In this document: positions 61,401 to 64,000 of the stretch, piece by piece
How positions within the stretch are numbered: position 1 is the stretch's first letter
Layout of the letters: every line of letters starts with the position of its first letter
Assembly (NCBI RefSeq): GCF_018866245.1
Contig: NZ_CP076458.1
Span: 372,001-436,000, forward strand
From: Novisyntrophococcus fermenticellae
Lineage (GTDB): Bacteria; Bacillota; Clostridia; Lachnospirales; Lachnospiraceae
DNA: 64,000 nt
Direction: 5' to 3'
Translations under genes and position numbers: made by a program
The notes under the pieces: model-generated
What the model was told of the DNA's origin: nothing
The model's input: only the letters and a program-made list of their open reading frames with translations
Databases searched by the model: none

Positions 61401-62192
61401 ATGACGGTCGATAATACATTTATGATTAAGAAACTGCAAAGACTAGAAGAGATGCTGGTAGTCTTCTCGCAGTTTACAAGGATGCCATTTGCAGAATGTG
61501 ACGAGGAGACCTTTGATGATCAGATTCATATTTTTACAGATGAGACAAAGGCTCAGGAGTTTGCCAAAGCTTATCTGGACAAGAAAATTCTGCTCGTGGC
61601 GGTGAAAGTTACGAAAAACCAGATGAAGGGATTCTATGTTTCACTGTATTCCATGGGTATCAATGCGGTGCTGTTTCATGAAGGAAATTCTGCGACCAGA
61701 ATTCAGTTGGAAGAGTTGGAGAAAAAGCCGGATATAGAGGCGCTTGGCAAGGAAAAGATTCCTGTTATCAATTCATCCTTACAGTTGAGTGCAATCTATT
61801 TCATTCAGGAACTTCGCAGACCTGCAGAACACGATATGAAACATCTGCACGATTTGGAGGAAGAGATGATTGCAAACTTTGCCAAATCCAAATTTATCAT
61901 AGGTATGGAAGTGGTGAAGGAGAAGGAAACGGATAAGGAGCAGGTCCGGATTCCTTATGTGAAGGACAAAGAGGGGAATATTTTTCAGCCGGTATTCACA
62001 GATTTTGCGGAATTTCAGAAGCATTATAAGAAAAATGCCGTCGGGATGAAGATGGCGCCGCTTACGATTTTTCAGCTTCCACAATATATGGTGAAAGAGT
62101 CCAAGGGTTTTGTGATAAATCCTTCCGGTTTTAATCTGCAGCTTTCCAAAGAGCAGATAGAGGTAATTATTAAGGCGTTTCCGGAAGCGTAA
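61401..62192 (+). CDS. SseB-like N-terminal domain protein
   Basis: 263 residues from ATG at 61401 (weak GAGG upstream). A longer frame opens at 61227 inside the repeat region and is rejected. The pattern (KKLQRLEEMLVVFSQFTRMPF, then MGINAVLFHEGN, and a C-terminal VINPSGFNLQLSKEQIEVII) resembles SseB N-terminal/DUF-type proteins of Firmicutes. No signal peptide or membrane segment. Function unknown. Leads into the peptidase gene 21 bp downstream. Confidence 0.7.
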   Translation: MTVDNTFMIKKLQRLEEMLVVFSQFTRMPFAECDEETFDDQIHIFTDETKAQEFAKAYLDKKILLVAVKVTKNQMKGFYVSLYSMGINAVLFHEGNSATRIQLEELEKKPDIEALGKEKIPVINSSLQLSAIYFIQELRRPAEHDMKHLHDLEEEMIANFAKSKFIIGMEVVKEKETDKEQVRIPYVKDKEGNIFQPVFTDFAEFQKHYKKNAVGMKMAPLTIFQLPQYMVKESKGFVINPSGFNLQLSKEQIEVIIKAFPEA

Positions 62193-62213
62193 CAAGGGAT
62201 AGGAGGTTGCTTT

Positions 62214-64000
62214 ATGACTAAAGCTTACGAATTATTAAAAGAAGAAGTGATCCAGGATATTCATGCAAAAGGATATCTTTATAAGCATAAGAAAAGTGGA
62301 GCCAGGGTGATGCTGCTGGCCAATGACGATGAGAATAAGGTGTTTAATATTGCGTTTCGTACCCCGCCGGCAAACTCTACCGGAGTGGCACATATCATAG
62401 AGCATTCGGTACTTTGCGGATCTGATAAGTTTCCTTTGAAGGATCCTTTTGTAGAGCTTGTCAAGGGTAGTTTGAACACCTTTTTAAATGCTATGACTTA
62501 TCCGGATAAGACGATGTATCCGGTAGCCAGCTGTAACGATAAGGATTTCCAGAATCTGATGGATGTGTATCTGGATGCGGTATTTCATCCGAATATATAT
62601 AAGAATGAAAAGATATTCCGGCAGGAGGGATGGCATTATCATCTTGAACAGATATCCGATCCTCTGACCTACAACGGAGTGGTTTATAATGAGATGAAGG
62701 GAGCGTTTTCCTCTGCAGATGAAGTTCTGAACCGGGAAGTTTTCAATACGCTGTTTCCGGATACAGCTTACGGTGTGGAATCCGGCGGAGATCCGAAAGT
62801 CATTCCTTCCCTGACTTATGAAGAATTCCTGGATTTTCATAAAAAGTATTATCATCCGTCCAACAGCTACATCTATCTGTATGGTAATATGGACATGAAG
62901 GAGAAGCTGGATTGGCTGGACAAGGAGTATCTGAGTAAATATGATGCAATCTTTGTGGATTCTGAAATTAAATTTCAGGAACCATTTGCTGAAAGAAAAG
63001 ATGTATGTTTTTCTTATCCGATTCTGGACCAGGATGAAGAGGAGAACAATACGTATCTCTCCTACAATGTGACGGCTGGAACAGCCCTGGATCTGAAGCT
63101 GTGTGTGGCCTTTTCTGTATTGGAGTATGCACTTTTAGATGCGCCGGGAGCCCCGGTAAAGCAGGCGCTTCTGGATGCTGAGATTGGAAAGGATATTGTG
63201 GGCTCTTATGAGGACGGAATCCTGCAGCCTTATTTCCAGATTGTGGCGAAGAATGCGAATGCACCTGATAAAGAGCGGTTTTTAAACGTTATTTACGATA
63301 CCTTGCAAGGTATTGTGAATCAGGGGATCGATAAAAAGTCGCTTCTTGCAGGAATTAACTTTTTTGAATTCCGCTTCCGGGAGGCGGACTTTGCATCTTA
63401 TCCCAAGGGTCTGATTTATGGGATTGATGCATTTGACAGCTGGTTATATGAGGATGAAAAGCCATGGCTGCATTTGCAGCAGCTGTGGGTCTTTGAGGAA
63501 CTGAAGAAAGAGGTGGAGAACGGTTATTATGAGGGTCTGGTTCGGAAATATCTGTTGTCGAATCCTCATGCCTCCATCGTAACGCTTGTACCTGAAAAGG
63601 GTCTGGCGGAGAAGGAAGATAAGAAGACAGGAGAGAAGCTGGCCGCTTATAAGGCTTCGCTTTCTAAGGCAGAACTGGAACAGCTGGTGGAGCAAACCAG
63701 GGCCTTAAAGGAATTTCAGGAAACGGAAGACAGTGAACAGGCGAAGGAGTGCATCCCGCTTTTGAATCGCTCAGATATTACCAGGGAAGCTGTAAAGCTG
63801 TATAATGAAGAACACCACCAGGGGAATACTGTTCTTTTGCACCATAATCTTTTTACTAATGGAATCACCTATGTGGATCTTTTGTTCGATACAAAATATG
63901 TACCGGATGAATTAATCCCATATATGGGTATTCTGAAATCTGTTCTCGGATATGTCAGTACGGAGCATTACAGCTACAGTGAATTATTCAACGAGATTAA
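62214..64000 (+). CDS. M16C insulinase-family (PreP-like) metallopeptidase, 3' truncated by window
   Basis: Zinc peptidase of the M16C/presequence-protease group. 595 residues are present and the frame is open at the right edge, so the full protein (about 970 residues in the family) continues outside. The inverted zinc motif HIIEH is near residue 60 in STGVAHIIEHSVLCGSDKFP, with the second Glu in NGVVYNEMKGAFSS. AGGAGGT precedes the ATG. No signal peptide, so it is likely cytoplasmic and degrades peptides. In the same run as the SseB-like gene. Confidence 0.93.
   Translation, partial: MTKAYELLKEEVIQDIHAKGYLYKHKKSGARVMLLANDDENKVFNIAFRTPPANSTGVAHIIEHSVLCGSDKFPLKDPFVELVKGSLNTFLNAMTYPDKTMYPVASCNDKDFQNLMDVYLDAVFHPNIYKNEKIFRQEGWHYHLEQISDPLTYNGVVYNEMKGAFSSADEVLNREVFNTLFPDTAYGVESGGDPKVIPSLTYEEFLDFHKKYYHPSNSYIYLYGNMDMKEKLDWLDKEYLSKYDAIFVDSEIKFQEPFAERKDVCFSYPILDQDEEENNTYLSYNVTAGTALDLKLCVAFSVLEYALLDAPGAPVKQALLDAEIGKDIVGSYEDGILQPYFQIVAKNANAPDKERFLNVIYDTLQGIVNQGIDKKSLLAGINFFEFRFREADFASYPKGLIYGIDAFDSWLYEDEKPWLHLQQLWVFEELKKEVENGYYEGLVRKYLLSNPHASIVTLVPEKGLAEKEDKKTGEKLAAYKASLSKAELEQLVEQTRALKEFQETEDSEQAKECIPLLNRSDITREAVKLYNEEHHQGNTVLLHHNLFTNGITYVDLLFDTKYVPDELIPYMGILKSVLGYVSTEHYSYSELFNEI

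Overview
The window is a chromosomal stretch of an anaerobic, spore-forming Firmicute. It most resembles the Lachnospiraceae (Clostridia), though the genus cannot be fixed from the sequence alone. Evidence for the lifestyle: pyruvate:ferredoxin oxidoreductase, the [FeFe]-hydrogenase maturases HydF and HydG with a TM1266-type regulator, the spore-coat operon cotJABC, a BclA-like collagen protein, strong AGGAGG ribosome sites, and T-box, TPP, ZTP and L20 leader RNAs. No rRNA, tRNA, CRISPR array, prophage or IS transposase was seen. Coding density is high and most genes are core or metabolic.

Layout. 1-2.6 kb: 3' end of fusA, then tuf with its own promoter. 2.7-3.5 kb: collagen-like exosporium-type protein on the minus strand. 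3.7-13.9 kb: a co-directional run of an RsmH paralog, purine nucleoside phosphorylase, an alcohol dehydrogenase, an MtnA-family isomerase, a BMP-type nucleoside ABC transporter and an MTA/SAH-deaminase-like amidohydrolase. These read together as uptake and salvage of (5'-deoxy/methylthio)nucleosides. 14-16.3 kb: a duplicated DUF1538 membrane protein with two small PII-like proteins. 16.3-21.2 kb: alcohol dehydrogenase, thioredoxin, Xaa-Pro peptidase, glyA and a YjjG-like phosphatase. 21.4-28.6 kb: betaine-type ABC transporter, TetR regulator, MFS transporter, TIM-barrel protein and MttB-family methyltransferase. Three copies of an 18-bp dyad tie this block together.

28.7-30.8 kb: ZTP riboswitch with separate IMP cyclohydrolase and AICAR transformylase genes. 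30.9-32.8 kb: TPP riboswitch, thiT and an M42 peptidase. 32.9-38.5 kb: glycosyltransferase, a small protein, deoxyinosine glycosylase, CsoR, Mrp, a Crh-like HPr and a nuclease-helicase fusion. 38.46-39.04 kb: four tandem 140-bp structured repeats that also encode the C-terminus of the neighbouring LysR gene. 40-42.5 kb: phosphatase, palindromic element and GH32. 42.6-46.3 kb: cotJABC, T-box-thrS and a DUF1540 protein. 46.3-49.1 kb: a solo palindromic element related to the array, L20 leader, infC-rpmI-rplT, panE-like and an XRE regulator. 49.4-58 kb: malic enzyme, DUF362 ferredoxin, YqeY, ABC-F and PFOR. 58-61 kb: TM1266, hydF and hydG. 61-64 kb: repeated palindromes, an SseB-like protein and a truncated M16C peptidase.

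The observations most worth following up are the DUF1538/PII module, the nucleoside salvage locus that has every step except an aldolase, the predicted TetR regulon over the betaine/MttB genes, and the family of dispersed palindromic elements with one tandemly amplified member. All functions are inferred from sequence features read by eye. No database search was possible.
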